Source: Corinectria fuckeliana (taxonomy: Eukaryota > Ascomycota > Sordariomycetes > Hypocreales > Nectriaceae). Taken from it: a DNA stretch of 64,000 nt. Positions 24,540 through 35,258 of the stretch are shown here, in pieces (the stretch's first letter is position 1; the number at the start of each line of letters is the position of its first letter). A program made the position numbers and the translations under genes. Below the pieces are notes generated by a model, which did no database searches, was not told where the DNA came from, and saw only the letters and a list, made by a program, of their open reading frames with translations. Location of the stretch: the NCBI GenBank assembly GCA_019137255.1, contig WPDH01000202.1:186001-250000 (forward strand), read 5' to 3'.

Positions 24540-25490
24540 TAGTGTGTAAATAGAGCAAGTTGTGCTTAATACATCTTGAGAACGTCGTTCTGCCAAGTCA
24601 GATGACGATACCATAGATCGCGCAAAAGTCGTTCGGCCTCTCGCCTTGGCACGATCAGGCCCTGACTAGCGCAATACCGTGAAGCATCATAGGTCTAGTC
24701 TGATGATGGGTTGTAGCCTATTGCAGGTGTAGTCAGCCAAGCCAAGACAGGCTGCGGATCTTCTCAGTCTAGAAGGAATGGAGTATCCCGCCTCAAGCCA
24801 AGATAAGTAAGTAGAAGCTCTTGACCAGATTCCGGCACCTTTACACACTTCATAACAGGTGAGGAACGGAGGGGGAGGCATCCGCGTGAGTACAGAAATG
24901 CTATAAGGCCCTCTTGGGCACCGCAGTCGCAGAATGGAGCACTTCGGGACAGATTATCTGTTAACTGTGAAGCAACGGGACACCTCAAACCGGATTCTTT
25001 ACAAGGGTCTGCGGTCCCAAAGACGATGGGCTTTTCGAAGGATCCTGCTTGTATCGGCATATGAGCCTCCGCGTCACCGATAAATCATCATATTAGCAGC
25101 TATATCGGAGATATTAGCGCCGACATACCGACTCGCTGTCATTTTCTCCATTGCTATTGGCTTACCGTTCACAGCGCTGACAAAGGCGGAACTACAGGGC
25201 TGGCGCAGTGCTACTAGCGATGGAACAGCCACAACGGCCACGCAACATTGATGGAAAAGTGTAAGAGAGATGAACATTCGTTGGGGGAGGACGCTATTGG
25301 AAAGCGTTTCCGATTAGGACTGTCATTCGAGCTGTAAAATAGAGGCCTCGTATCAATGGGTATATATCACCTTCATCGTTTCGCTCCAACGTGTGCGATA
25401 TCATCTTCCGCAGTCACGACTAAAAAGCACGACAAGTCAACAACTCAACAGTCATCAAGCCAACAAAGATACACATCCATTATTAATAGT
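24540..25490. other. intergenic, nothing recognised
   Basis: The 3' region of the hydrolase gene and the promoter of the RTA1 gene. Short open frames here have no recognisable motif. Confidence 0.45.
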
Positions 25491-26451
25491 ATGTCCGCCA
25501 CCATGCAAGGGGAAGCTCCTCGGCGGTACCACTATGACCCTTCTCTAGCAGCTGCAGTCGTTTTCGCCGTCATCTTTGGTCTCTCTGCCATTGTTCACTC
25601 CTACCAGATGGTAAAGAGCCGCACGTGGTACTTTCTCGCCTTTCTTATCGGAGTTCTCTGTAATATTTACCTCATCCGTTCATCTCTTCGGCCTCTTTTC
25701 TCCTCTAACCGTCCTTCATAGTCGAGGTTGGAGGCTATACCTCTCGCGCTGTCAACGCATCCGAAACTCCGGACTGGTCGAAAGCCCCTTACATCATCCA
25801 AACCCTCCTCCTGCTTCTGGCTCCAGCCTTGTTCGCTGCGTCGATATACATGGTGCTGGGTCTCATCATCCGCATGTTGAAGGCAGAGCATCATTCTATT
25901 GTCAGAGTCACCTGGTTGACCAAGATCTTTGTCTTCAGTGATGTTCTCTCCTTTTTGGTTCAGGCCGTCGGCAAGCATCTCCCTCGTTACAAGTCGATAA
26001 CCAGACTTTCTAACTGATAGAAGGCGGTGCTATTGTCGCCAATGCAGATAACAAAGCCGACCTCGACAAAGGGCAGAACATTGTCCTCGTCGGCCTGGGT
26101 CTCCAGATTCTCTTTTTCGGAGTCTTCATCGCCGTCATCTCCTTCTTTCACTTCCGCATCGTGCGAAAACCAACCACTACCAGCCTCGAGACTAACCTTC
26201 CATGGAAGCGATACATCTTCGTTCTATACACCGCGTCCCTGTTAATCATGATCCGTTCCATCTTCAGGGTTGCAGAGTTCGCTGGCGGACCCACGGGCAC
26301 ACTCCAGACCAACGAGGCATACCTTTACTGTCTGGACTCCGCGCTCATGCTGATCTGCGCCCTGTTGTTTAGCGTTCAGCACCCGAGCGTTGTGTTTCAG
26401 AGGAGCCAGTACAAGCCTTCTTTTACGCACGTGGAACTGATGAGGGCGTAG
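25491..26451 (+). CDS. RTA1-like seven-TM membrane protein
   Basis: The protein matches the RTA1/lipid-translocating exporter family, multi-pass fungal proteins linked to sterol-analogue and drug resistance and lipid asymmetry. Three exons are inferred: 25491..25659, 25722..25970 and 26021..26451, giving 282 residues. The first junction (62-nt intron, GTAATA donor, CTAACC branch, TAG acceptor) produces LIGVLFEVGGYTSRAVNA, a family hallmark. The second intron starts with GC (GCAAGC) and ends at TAG or three bases later at AAG; the later site reads FLVQAVGGAIVANAD and looks more natural. Further motifs are APALFAASIYMVLGLIIR and FRVAEFAGGPTG. It ends HVELMRA without a long tail. The start MSATMQGEAPRRYHYDPSLAAA is chosen because TM1 follows at the usual distance. 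Confidence 0.88.
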
Positions 26452-27235
26452 TCACTGCACACATAATCCCAGGTGGAAGGAACCATCCTAATATCCCCTA
26501 ATATGGAGCAACCCTTTCGCTTGTAGTCTGGATTCCAGAAACACATATTACGGAAGAACTAGGGATCGGGGCGTATCATATGGGTCTATCATCTCGTTAA
26601 CACGTTTGGGGCTTGGGACTGTATGGCGGGCGCGAAATCGGGCGAGTGGCACACTACAAGCAAGAGCCTAGGGATAATTGAAAACAACATGTTACCTATC
26701 ATAACTTTTAGTCATTAGATGATACGCAAACGATCTTTTCGGCCACCCGAACTAGACGTCTTTGTATACTGGAACTAGCACCGCCGTGGCGTAAAAGTCA
26801 CTCCTACTCTTATTCAGTCAACTTTCTAAGGATCACGACATCAACGGAGGTGTTTTTAATTTAATGAATATACTTTTATAGTCAATTTATCATTTTGCTT
26901 TGGTTAATGTGACGTTGACGTCGTCTAGCACGCATGGTGTGCTTCTTTGTTGAGCTTTTCCCTACCGACCGAATTTTGCTTCACAAACATAGGTTGTTAG
27001 CCAACCCTAAGTACTAATTTCCTCCCAATGTTAGCCGGAATCCATCAGCTACTTCTTGAGCACCGTTAAAAATTGTGTTATCTAACTCCCATCGCCATCT
27101 TCTAGCGACGATGCTGACTAATGCTCCTTGTTCCATCGCCACAGGCATTACGACGCGACGGACGCGACGCTTTTCTGCAGACATCAAGCTCTCGCGTAAG
27201 GCATTAAATGGCAGCTTGCCTCCCGCACCAGTCTA
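26452..27235. other. intergenic, AT-rich
   Basis: AT-rich DNA between the RTA1 gene and the second HET gene, including a very low-GC part at about 26850-26910. No gene is recognised. Confidence 0.45.
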
Positions 27236-28864
27236 ATGTATTTGCTGAATGTCAAGACGAAGAAACTTGAAGCGTTTTCCGATGGCAGCATTCCGAAATA
27301 CGGTATTCTATCGCACACATGGGGCCACAATGAGCCCACCTTCGACGACCTCCAGAGAAACACGCGACGATGGAGACGGAACATACGGTCTCAGCATCTA
27401 AAGGTCGACGGGTGTTGCGCCCAGGCAGCATCTGATGGGTTGGAGTACGTCTGGATTGACAATTGCTGTATCGACAAGAAGAGCAGCGCCGAGCTATCCG
27501 AGGCTATCAATTCCATGTTCAGATGGTACGCCAATGCCGCTGTCTGCTACGTTTACCTGAGCGACCTTCGTTCCGTAGCTCGACGGCGAGGCTGGCCTCC
27601 ATCCATCGACCCTGCACAGGTGGAGGACCTTAGGAAAGCCAAATGGTTCACCAGAGGATGGACCCTGCAGGAGCTTCTCGCCCCGTCGTTGCTCAAATTC
27701 TACGACTCAGCTTGGCATCTCATTGGTTACTCTAGCTGGATTGACGCCGATGGGACTACCGACTGGGAAGTCCCCCGTCTCACGCCGCTGCTGGCTGAAA
27801 TCGCCGCAATACCGATGAAATACCTGCAAAGCGAGGATCTGGGTCAAGCCTCCGTGGCCGAGCGGATGAGCTGGGCGGCCGGCAGGCAGACGACGCGCAC
27901 CGAAGACACGGCCTACTGCCTCCTCGGCATATTCGGAGTGAACATGCCAATGCTCTATGGCGAGGGCGCTGCCGCTTTCATGAGGCTACAAGAAGAGATC
28001 CTAAAAAAGCACAACGACCACTCCATCTTCTCCTGGGGACTCGACGGCTTCCTACCCGATCGGATCGCCGACGGAGGGGAGCCAAGCATGGCTATATCCC
28101 CCGCAGACTTTAAATGGTGCGGCTATATCACTGCACGTCGACCGGGAGACGAACAGTCCAACCACTACGTAACGACAAACGTCGGCATTCAGATTGAGCT
28201 GCCTCTGGTTCAGTTGCGGTGTGGTGAGTATCTTGCCCGCCTGAACTGTACCGTCGACTCGGGCCAGCCAGACATCTTGCTGGAAGACAAGTATCTCTCC
28301 CTCATCCTGATGCAATCTCGAGACCAGAAGAACGTCTTTTACAGGCGCAACACAGCGTCTCCCACCCTTGTACCTATTCGGCTCTTCGAACATGCACCCC
28401 GTCGCAGCGTGTACCTGGCGTCGGCTCCTCCTATTACACACCGCCAGATGAGAAACGCGCCGCTTTTCGTAGCCGCCGCTTTCTCCAAGCTTTTCCGCAT
28501 CCAATACACGTACCCAGGCGTTCTCGACGTTCACGAGGGTGTATACGTTCTCATAAGCGACCTTTGGAATCAATTGAGGAATGGAAATGGCATATTTCTA
28601 GACTGTACGAGCATCACAGGCGAGAGATTTGCCCTCCGGATCCAGTTCCTATTTGAAAACGACGAGGCTGGAGGTAGTGGCCTACAGCTTGCGTCCGCCA
28701 GTATATGCATCTCTCGTCAGCGAGGGGTGTGCTCTATGGTCGAGCTCATGCTCTCTAAAGAATCTCCCGAGATGGGCTGGGAGATGGACGCCATAATTGA
28801 AGGTCAGAGGATTGTGCTAGAGCCAGCTGAGACGAATCAGTGGAGGATCGATGTTGCGCCATAA
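27236..28864 (+). CDS. HET-domain protein (HET-D/E-like N-terminus)
   Basis: A single-exon 542-residue protein with a textbook heterokaryon-incompatibility domain: KYGILSHTWG (21-30), GLEYVWIDNCCIDK (68-81), INSMFRWYANAAVCYVYLSD (91-110), WFTRGWTLQELLAP (137-150) and the following TTRTEDTAYCLLGIFGVNMP (219-238) with MLYGEG. The C-terminal half (residues 260-542) is unlike NACHT or WD repeats and looks like a beta-rich domain common in HET-only proteins. HET domains act in cell-death reactions to non-self. The gene is intact and converges on the aminopeptidase gene. It is unrelated in detail to the HET gene at 1614, so this is not a recent tandem copy. Confidence 0.92.
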   Translation: MYLLNVKTKKLEAFSDGSIPKYGILSHTWGHNEPTFDDLQRNTRRWRRNIRSQHLKVDGCCAQAASDGLEYVWIDNCCIDKKSSAELSEAINSMFRWYANAAVCYVYLSDLRSVARRRGWPPSIDPAQVEDLRKAKWFTRGWTLQELLAPSLLKFYDSAWHLIGYSSWIDADGTTDWEVPRLTPLLAEIAAIPMKYLQSEDLGQASVAERMSWAAGRQTTRTEDTAYCLLGIFGVNMPMLYGEGAAAFMRLQEEILKKHNDHSIFSWGLDGFLPDRIADGGEPSMAISPADFKWCGYITARRPGDEQSNHYVTTNVGIQIELPLVQLRCGEYLARLNCTVDSGQPDILLEDKYLSLILMQSRDQKNVFYRRNTASPTLVPIRLFEHAPRRSVYLASAPPITHRQMRNAPLFVAAAFSKLFRIQYTYPGVLDVHEGVYVLISDLWNQLRNGNGIFLDCTSITGERFALRIQFLFENDEAGGSGLQLASASICISRQRGVCSMVELMLSKESPEMGWEMDAIIEGQRIVLEPAETNQWRIDVAP

Positions 28865-29031
28865 GCGTATAAGATACTCATGAAGTGAGAGGCACTTTGA
28901 ATTGACAGGTTACATCCTCATCTTTCTCAATCATGTATATACCACCTTTTTAACATGTCTAGGGTGAAATAGGCATCTAGTCTAGGGTTGGCAGAAGTAC
29001 TAATACTAATACTAGCTAATGTTAGTACAGA

Positions 29032-29063
29032 GGTTTAATACTAGTTAGTAATAGTATTAAACC
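29032..29063. repeat. perfect 12-bp inverted repeat between convergent genes
   Basis: GGTTTAATACTA and its exact complement flank an 8-nt loop. It lies between the ends of the HET gene (plus, 28864) and the aminopeptidase gene (minus, 29075). It can form a hairpin in either transcript and could affect 3'-end formation, or be a remnant of a small mobile element. Confidence 0.7.
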
Positions 29064-29074
29064 CTGGTATAGTC

Positions 29075-30267
29075 TTAGGATGCGGTTGCGTTGACAAAGT
29101 CATGATGGGATAGCTCGTAAAGGAATCCAGAAGTCAGCTTAACGTGCTGGGCAATATGATCAAAGTCGATCTTGTCAATGGTGTCATTTGGCGTGTGGAT
29201 ATGAGGGTTGTGGTTGCCGAAAGGCGTCTCGAAGAGAAATGACGACGGGAAGCCATTGCGGTTGGCCGAGGCGTGGTCAGAACAGGCGTAACCGCACTTG
29301 GATTCTTCATAGGGGATGTCGGCGTACTCGTCGATGAGAACCTTGAGAAACTCGTTCTGGGTGGCGTCGGCGTTGTCCGTCACGAGGCCGAAGCGCTCGA
29401 CACCGTCACGACCTTTGTAGCCGACCATGTCCTGGTTGAGCATGGCCTCGACCTGGATGCCGAGGCGGGCGTAAGAGTTGAAGATATCCTGCGAGCCGAG
29501 CAGACCAGACTCCTCGGCCGAGTACCAGTGGAACTCGACAGTATTGGTATAATCGCCCTCGGCGATTCGAGGGTCCTTGAGGAACGCGGCGAGGACGTTG
29601 AGGAGCATGATGGACCCGGAGCCGTTATCATCAGCACCCGGGGCGCGGCCGGCACCGCGGTCGTTGGAGATGACCGAATCAAGGTGCGAGCCGACGATGA
29701 TGGTCTTGAGGCGGACTTTGCCGGGGATGGAGACGACGATGGAAGGCTGCGACCAGGCCTGGTGCTGAATCAGGCGGACCGTAGCCAGGGGGTGCTTCTT
29801 GATGACCTTTTCGACCTCCTCGTGGAGCCATTCGGCAGCCTCGACACCATACTTGGAGTTGAAGTAGCGATTGTGGAACGAGGAGAATTTCTTGAGCTGC
29901 GACTTGATCTTCTTGAAGTCGACGTTCTTGATCATCTTCTCGACGTTGGACCTGTACTGGACTTTGTCAGGGTAGGACGCAGTAACGGCCATCAGCCGAG
30001 ACGTTGCAGGTTCATGGTCCTTCCATTCGGTGATGTCGAAGAAATGCACGTGGTCCTGTGGAGGGTCAGTCATCGCATTGTTCACCACAGCAGGGTTGGG
30101 ATGAGACAACCTACATCGATCATCTGGAACTTCTCATCCTCGGTAACCTCGACAGTCTGACCAGGCGCGATCTCAAGCGTGAAGAGCTTGGCCGCACGCT
30201 CAGTCGGTGGGGCAGTGGCTGAGGCTGACGCGGCAAGAGCCATGATGAAAGGGGCGGTGTACCGCAT
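29075..30267 (-). CDS. secreted leucine aminopeptidase (peptidase M28, LAP1-like)
   Basis: This secreted zinc aminopeptidase removes N-terminal hydrophobic residues from peptides outside the cell. Exon 1 (30267..30115) encodes a signal peptide (MRYTAPFIMALAASASA) and the start of the propeptide. A 59-nt intron (30114..30056, GTAGGT donor, CAG acceptor) is followed by exon 2 (30055..29075), giving 377 residues, close to the roughly 388 of characterised fungal LAP1. The two-zinc site is complete: His175 in GSHLDS, Asp193 in GADDNGSG, the Glu pair 232-233 in SAEESGLLG, Asp260 in NQDMVG and His338 in HIHTPND. A disulfide-type CGYAC (305-309) is also conserved. The convergent HET gene is not functionally related. 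Confidence 0.95.
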
Positions 30268-31096
30268 GATGGGCGATACTAAGTACTGATCTGGGACTGA
30301 GACGAGAGCTTGATTGACACTGCCGGGAAAGAGAGCTCGAGGACGTGGCAGCTACATATAGCCGAGCACTGCAGGTTCATGAGCCACGATTTTCTCACAC
30401 GATCCGGTCTCACACAAGTTCAGGTGCATAGAACGACCACTAACACCTCATTATGCCACAAAAGTCGCAGTCGACAAGAGCGTTTAAGAAAAGATCTACC
30501 AAGCCTCCTGAATGCCCGAATCCACGGCTACTCCCTAACAGGAAGCTCAATGTAAGCCAAGCTCATTTGCAAGCTCAAACCTTCCCGAATCGACGAGAGC
30601 TAGCAAGATGGTCAAGTTAAAGTTGGCCACCGCCAGCGCCTGTTCCTGGGAAATATGCAAAGAAACCTGGTCGCCAAGCTGGGCTGTGCTGTGTCCCCGC
30701 ATGTTAACGTTGACCGGTGACGCACGCGGTGGCGCCAGAGAGAACGGGGGGTTTGGTTCCTCATTGTGCTAATATTCAAGAGTCTTACGTGTTTTGTCTT
30801 GATTTACATATCTATAGAGTACTATAGGTACTGTAGTTGTGAGGGAATCACTTATTGCACAGAGATCGATGTCATCATGTTACGGTCGCTCAACACACAA
30901 CAATCTGAGAGGGGTGAGTAACCACCAAGTAGGCCGATGTGACGGTATTTCTAGCTGTAAGAAGTACATATCAGAAAGACTTCAGTGGGGAGGTATCCCT
31001 ATTTTGGTAGGTCGAACGGCGCGCCAAGGGACTTGTTAATACTAGTATCACTGGTGGCACCAACAACTTCTGCTCCGTGCACAAATATCGCCCCCT

Positions 31097-31116
31097 AAAC
31101 AAACAAACAAACAAAC
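31097..31116. repeat. (AAAC)5 microsatellite
   Basis: Five uninterrupted AAAC units directly before the telomere-like block. Confidence 0.9.
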
Positions 31117-31125
31117 CCGTTCAAT

Positions 31126-31225
31126 CCCCTAACCAACCTTTATTAACCCTAACCTTTAACCCTAGCCTTTGAACCTAACCTCTTCCCTTAAGTACTGCTT
31201 TGTTATGGGCCAATTTGCGTGGTAT
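31126..31225. repeat. degenerate telomere-like/dispersed repeat, copy B
   Basis: It contains several imperfect CCCTAA-type units (TTAACCCTAACCTTTAACCC) and then a tail with TTGTTATGGGCCAATTTGC. The organisation matches the stretch at 10838-10930. It may be an interstitial telomere-like tract inside a dispersed repeat. Confidence 0.4.
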
Positions 31226-31950
31226 GCGGTATTGGTGCCCCATCAATACTCATTAATACAATTATTATGCCATTTCACTTGCTAGATCCATTACAACTTT
31301 ATGGAAAACGATAAGGAGAAAATCATATCCACAGAACCCGACAACAGTCAAAGAAGAGTAAGCCCTCTTCGTATTAGATTAAGGGGGCAATCTTTGTGTT
31401 TTTGTGGTTTCTGATGATCTCTTGTCGGCTACAAAGAAATCTTGGTAACTCCATAAAGCCATGCTCAAGGGTAACCTTTAAATACAGAAAACGAGCACCA
31501 ACTTCACAGAATTCGGACATGTTACGGAATCCAATAGCGCTAAATTACAGCTGTTACGACTGTTCACTCAAGCAGACAAAAATGTAATAGACTTGCCATA
31601 TTCGCGAAGTCGAAGTGAATAATTACCTTCCCACATTACTCTTTAACATTTCAAAGTTCCTTGACTTTTTGTCGTCCTCCACAATATTAAATTCTCTGAG
31701 CGAGGCCTATTACCGTGCTTCTGTTGCATAAGGATGCGCTGCCTGTATCACTTGCATAGTCCTGCCTTTGGACCCTTGAGATCACGTCGAAGCCTGAGGT
31801 GTCAAAAACTGCGTAGGGTCACGTGACCTTTGTTTTTGATCAACTACGCGTCCTCCTCTCTTTAACCTCAAAATACCCTCACTCACTCAAGTCCATTTGC
31901 TTACCACTCACTTCAACTACGAATTTCCCCGAAATCTTCCATGCACGAAA

Positions 31951-33096
31951 ATGTCGTCAAAGGGCCAACAAACCCCTTCGCTGGCACCAATGTATTTCCG
32001 GCTAGACGAAGGCGGCGACTCGGAGCACGTTTTAGAAGAACAGCATCCGCCTGATTTCCTCTGGTCCGGTGATAAGTTATGGATGGGGACCGCCAAAAAA
32101 CCCACAGACTCTCAAACCGATGATAAGCCTAGCGAGGTTAGGATACAGGTTTCCTCGAGGCACTTGATCCTCGCTTCACCTGTGTTTCGAGCAATGCTGG
32201 AGGGACCATGGAAGGAATCAGCGACTGACGGCTCGTCACTGCGACAGATACGAGCAGGTAAATGGCACCTGGACGCCCTTCTCATTGTACTAAGTGTCAT
32301 TCATGGCCGAAATCGAGTTGTACCAAGATCTCTCAGCCTCGAGATGCTTGCTAAAGTCGCAATGGTTGTGGATTACTACCAATGCGAAGAAATCGTGGAG
32401 GTCTTTAGCGAGCTCTGGCTCAAAGAGGTGGAGAATAACCTTCCAACTTCATACGGCAAAACGTCTACTCTCTGGTTGCTCATATCCTGGGTATTCTCGA
32501 GGGCCGACATATTCGAGGAAATGTCCAGACTGGCTATCGCTACTTGCGACAGGCCACTGGATGTTTCGGATGTACCAATCCCGGAGGCGGTGTTGAGTAG
32601 GTCATCCTCGTCGTCAGTGCTTCCCAAGCTAACAACTTACATAGACGAAATAGAGCTCAACATCGAACGGGCAGTCGGCCAGAGATTTGAAGTCCTGTAT
32701 AGCATCCTCGACAATGCAGGAGATTGCCAACCGGGGTGCTGTTTCGAGTGTTCATCGTGGATGATAGGCTGTTTGGTCATCAAACTAAAGGGGCATGGTG
32801 TTCTGAACCCACGAGTCACTACGCCATATCTTGGTCACAGTGTGACAAGTATCAACAACTTGGCTTCCAGCTTCCAATCCCCGAATAAATCGAGTTGTCG
32901 CAGGCAGCGAGATTTCTACCCTACGGGGGAACGTTGCGAGCTCACGAAAATCATCCAATCTAAATTTGGCAAGCTGGTGGCACAGATTTCTGGATTGAAA
33001 CTAGAAAGTTTCAAGAACCCGCGCAAGAGACCAAATGCACAAAAGAAATCAGCTAATATCAACTGGGCACTTCTGTTATCACTCCCAAGAGCATAG
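31951..33096 (+). CDS. BTB/POZ-like fungal protein
   Basis: The 365-residue protein belongs to the fungal BTB/POZ-type family, whose members mediate protein-protein contacts but mostly lack known roles. The core RIQVSSRHLILASPVFRAML with WHLDALLIVLSVIHGRNRVV and LEMLAKVAMVVDYYQCEEIV has the usual BTB order. The C-terminal part has a Cys-rich patch (GCCFECSSWMIG). The start is the ATG at 31951. A 48-nt intron (32597..32644, GTAGGT donor, GCTAAC branch, TAG acceptor) is divisible by three, so the gene also reads through. Splicing gives PEAVLNEIELNIERAVGQ, which matches the degraded paralogue at 46760-47535 across the same junction. Splicing is therefore well supported. Confidence 0.82.
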   Translation: MSSKGQQTPSLAPMYFRLDEGGDSEHVLEEQHPPDFLWSGDKLWMGTAKKPTDSQTDDKPSEVRIQVSSRHLILASPVFRAMLEGPWKESATDGSSLRQIRAGKWHLDALLIVLSVIHGRNRVVPRSLSLEMLAKVAMVVDYYQCEEIVEVFSELWLKEVENNLPTSYGKTSTLWLLISWVFSRADIFEEMSRLAIATCDRPLDVSDVPIPEAVLSRSSSSSVLPKLTTYIDEIELNIERAVGQRFEVLYSILDNAGDCQPGCCFECSSWMIGCLVIKLKGHGVLNPRVTTPYLGHSVTSINNLASSFQSPNKSSCRRQRDFYPTGERCELTKIIQSKFGKLVAQISGLKLESFKNPRKRPNAQKKSANINWALLLSLPRA

Positions 33097-35258
33097 AATG
33101 AAACGTCATTCGAGTTGTTTCGCATCTGTGTTGCAAGTTGCGGTTTTCAGTACTGCCGAAAGGGTGGTCAACATAACAATGAACACATGTTGCTCAATCC
33201 GATCGGCCCAACCTGAGGTTCTTTACATGTGATCAAGGCTTGTTTCTAAAAACCATTTGAAGCCGTAGTAACCTGCATCTGTCGTAGTTATAATATTTTA
33301 CTATATAAGCTTATCAACAGTACACCTCGGCCAATGATCAAGGAATTTCGGGCTAAAGAAAAGTATGAATGCAAACGAGGCTGCCTAGATAATGTATTCG
33401 CCCATTGAAGAAACTTTGGAAGAATATCACTCCCTAGATCCAAGCTGTTCAACATGATGAGCGCTAGGCATTGTTTTTTTAGATTTTAGACCCTTAGGGA
33501 ATTCCCTGAATGAGTACTCACGGGGATTCATTATCAAGTTGTCTGGCGCCACGATAAGACGTCTCTCACTGACAATGTAAGATGCTGGGACTACTCAAAG
33601 GATATCTTTATGTGCAAGTATTGTCACCGGAACTCGACCGCCGAACTAACAATATCAGCCAGCATGGCTTCCAGAGGCGTAAACCATTCAAATCAAGGCC
33701 AGGGCCCAAGGACTAAGATCCTATGTAATAGAACTGTTAAGCGCCCTACCCGCTTAATCTGGCTACGATCATGGTTCTCTGGGACTGGAAGAGAAAACCA
33801 GCCCCCTCATCTTTCAGCTTGGATATATTTCGACTTGGTGGCAGCGATGAAGAGAGGCTCTCGGCACAACACAATTTACTGTAATCCACGAACAGCTGCA
33901 GAAAGAGTCGACCATTACCATCCGAGGGAAATGCAATCATCACTATGAAACGCTTTACTCGGGTTGTCGAAGGACACTTTATCATATAGTCAGGGATAAT
34001 CCTCTACCCGGGGACGGGGACTAGTCAGTCAATCATGGAGGTGCCAAATCTTAAACAAATGATGACTTAACATGCCAGCTTAAGTAGCTGCTGCGTCCAT
34101 GTCCAGTAGGTCTATCAGCACAAAATTCTCCTCGAGCCAGATCCCGATTCTCATCCCTATGAGTGGAACAGACACGCCTGTCTCTGGGCTCATGGGTGCA
34201 CTTGCGGGAATATGCAGACATGTAGCCACGTATAATAGCAGGGCACGAGGTGAATCGCCACCGGAGTTGTTCGGAGTGTTATACCGACTACATGACTGAT
34301 GCCCGGGTGGTTCCGAGCGATAAAACTATTGTCGTTCTGTTGACTTCGTGGACGAATCTCGGACGCGGGAAGGATGTCGATGATGAATGCTGGAGGCCGC
34401 ATTTAGACATAATCGGTACGGGAAGGCCGTTCGCCGAGACTATGCGGCTCGCAGTCCTCGTCGAGCTTTTGATACCAAACGACTTTTTGAAAGCTGACCT
34501 TAGCTATCTGAATCTCACTGTTATTGTAAGGCTTAGTTAAATAAGACGAGGTTGTGTTTCTACTACAGCCCTGATGCCCCGATGCTCCGACTTATCTTGT
34601 TTCCAGTTATAGCAAAAGGTAATGCGAACTACGCTAATGCGAAGCGCTAAGATGGCCTAAATGCTGAATGTGACAAAATCAATATAGTAAATGATGTGAA
34701 ATAAAGAAACCCTATAAGGTATTATACCTAGTACTATAAAACAAAATATCTGTTTCCTAATAAGTTACCTAATTTATGTAACATCGATCTTAGACATCAA
34801 GGCACTGGGTAGGTATTGATAGTTATAGCTAGTCTGACAACTTGCCTCTTTAGCTCGGTAGCCTTAGTAGATACCTACTGTTACCAATAGTAGGAACTGT
34901 CAGTAGGTCAGTCTCTAGGCTGGTGGCTAGAGGCCACTATTGTGGTTCTACAGTATACTCCTTGGTTTTCTATTAGCTTGTGACTTGAAGTGAGTTTTGA
35001 CCGGGACTTCAGCCACTTACATTAAGCTATCATAGCTTGAGTGGTACAGCATCAATCTCGAGAAAAAGACGACTTCAGTCTTGCTTTGAGTTTCAAATCC
35101 ATACTTGAAGGCAATATAAATGCTTGGTTTGGAGTGAGCTATTTTCTCATCTCTTCGTAAGGCGCCCCTATGATTTTACAAAATAATATACCCGTCAATC
35201 TCCGCTCCCAATGCCGTGCTATGTAAAACAACCAGGGGGTACAAATGGAAGGCTTTAG
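33097..35258. other. gene-poor, partly AT-rich stretch
   Basis: No intact gene is recognised. A plus-strand coding-like run at about 34300-34540 (SDKTIVVLLTSWTNLGRG) has no known motif. From 34600 to 35200 the DNA is AT-rich and stop-dense, resembling RIP-mutated sequence. The right end is the 3' side of the isocyanide synthase gene. Confidence 0.45.

Larger units (their letters stand above)
30268..31950. other. intergenic with simple and telomere-like repeats
   Basis: The promoter of the aminopeptidase gene is at the left and that of the BTB-like gene at the right. In between are the repeats listed at 31097 and 31126 and AT-rich DNA. No gene is recognised. Confidence 0.5.

Noticed and set aside
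23646..24614. A 322-residue open frame antisense to the serine hydrolase
   Set aside because: The sense frame has all catalytic motifs, so this one is a composition shadow.
29273..30160. A 295-residue plus-strand frame over the aminopeptidase gene
   Set aside because: It is antisense to an intact zinc peptidase and runs across its intron; residue make-up is biased and motif-free.
34600..35200. A transposon in the AT-rich tract before the isocyanide synthase gene
   Set aside because: The composition suggests RIP-type mutation, but no terminal repeats or transposase remnants are readable.
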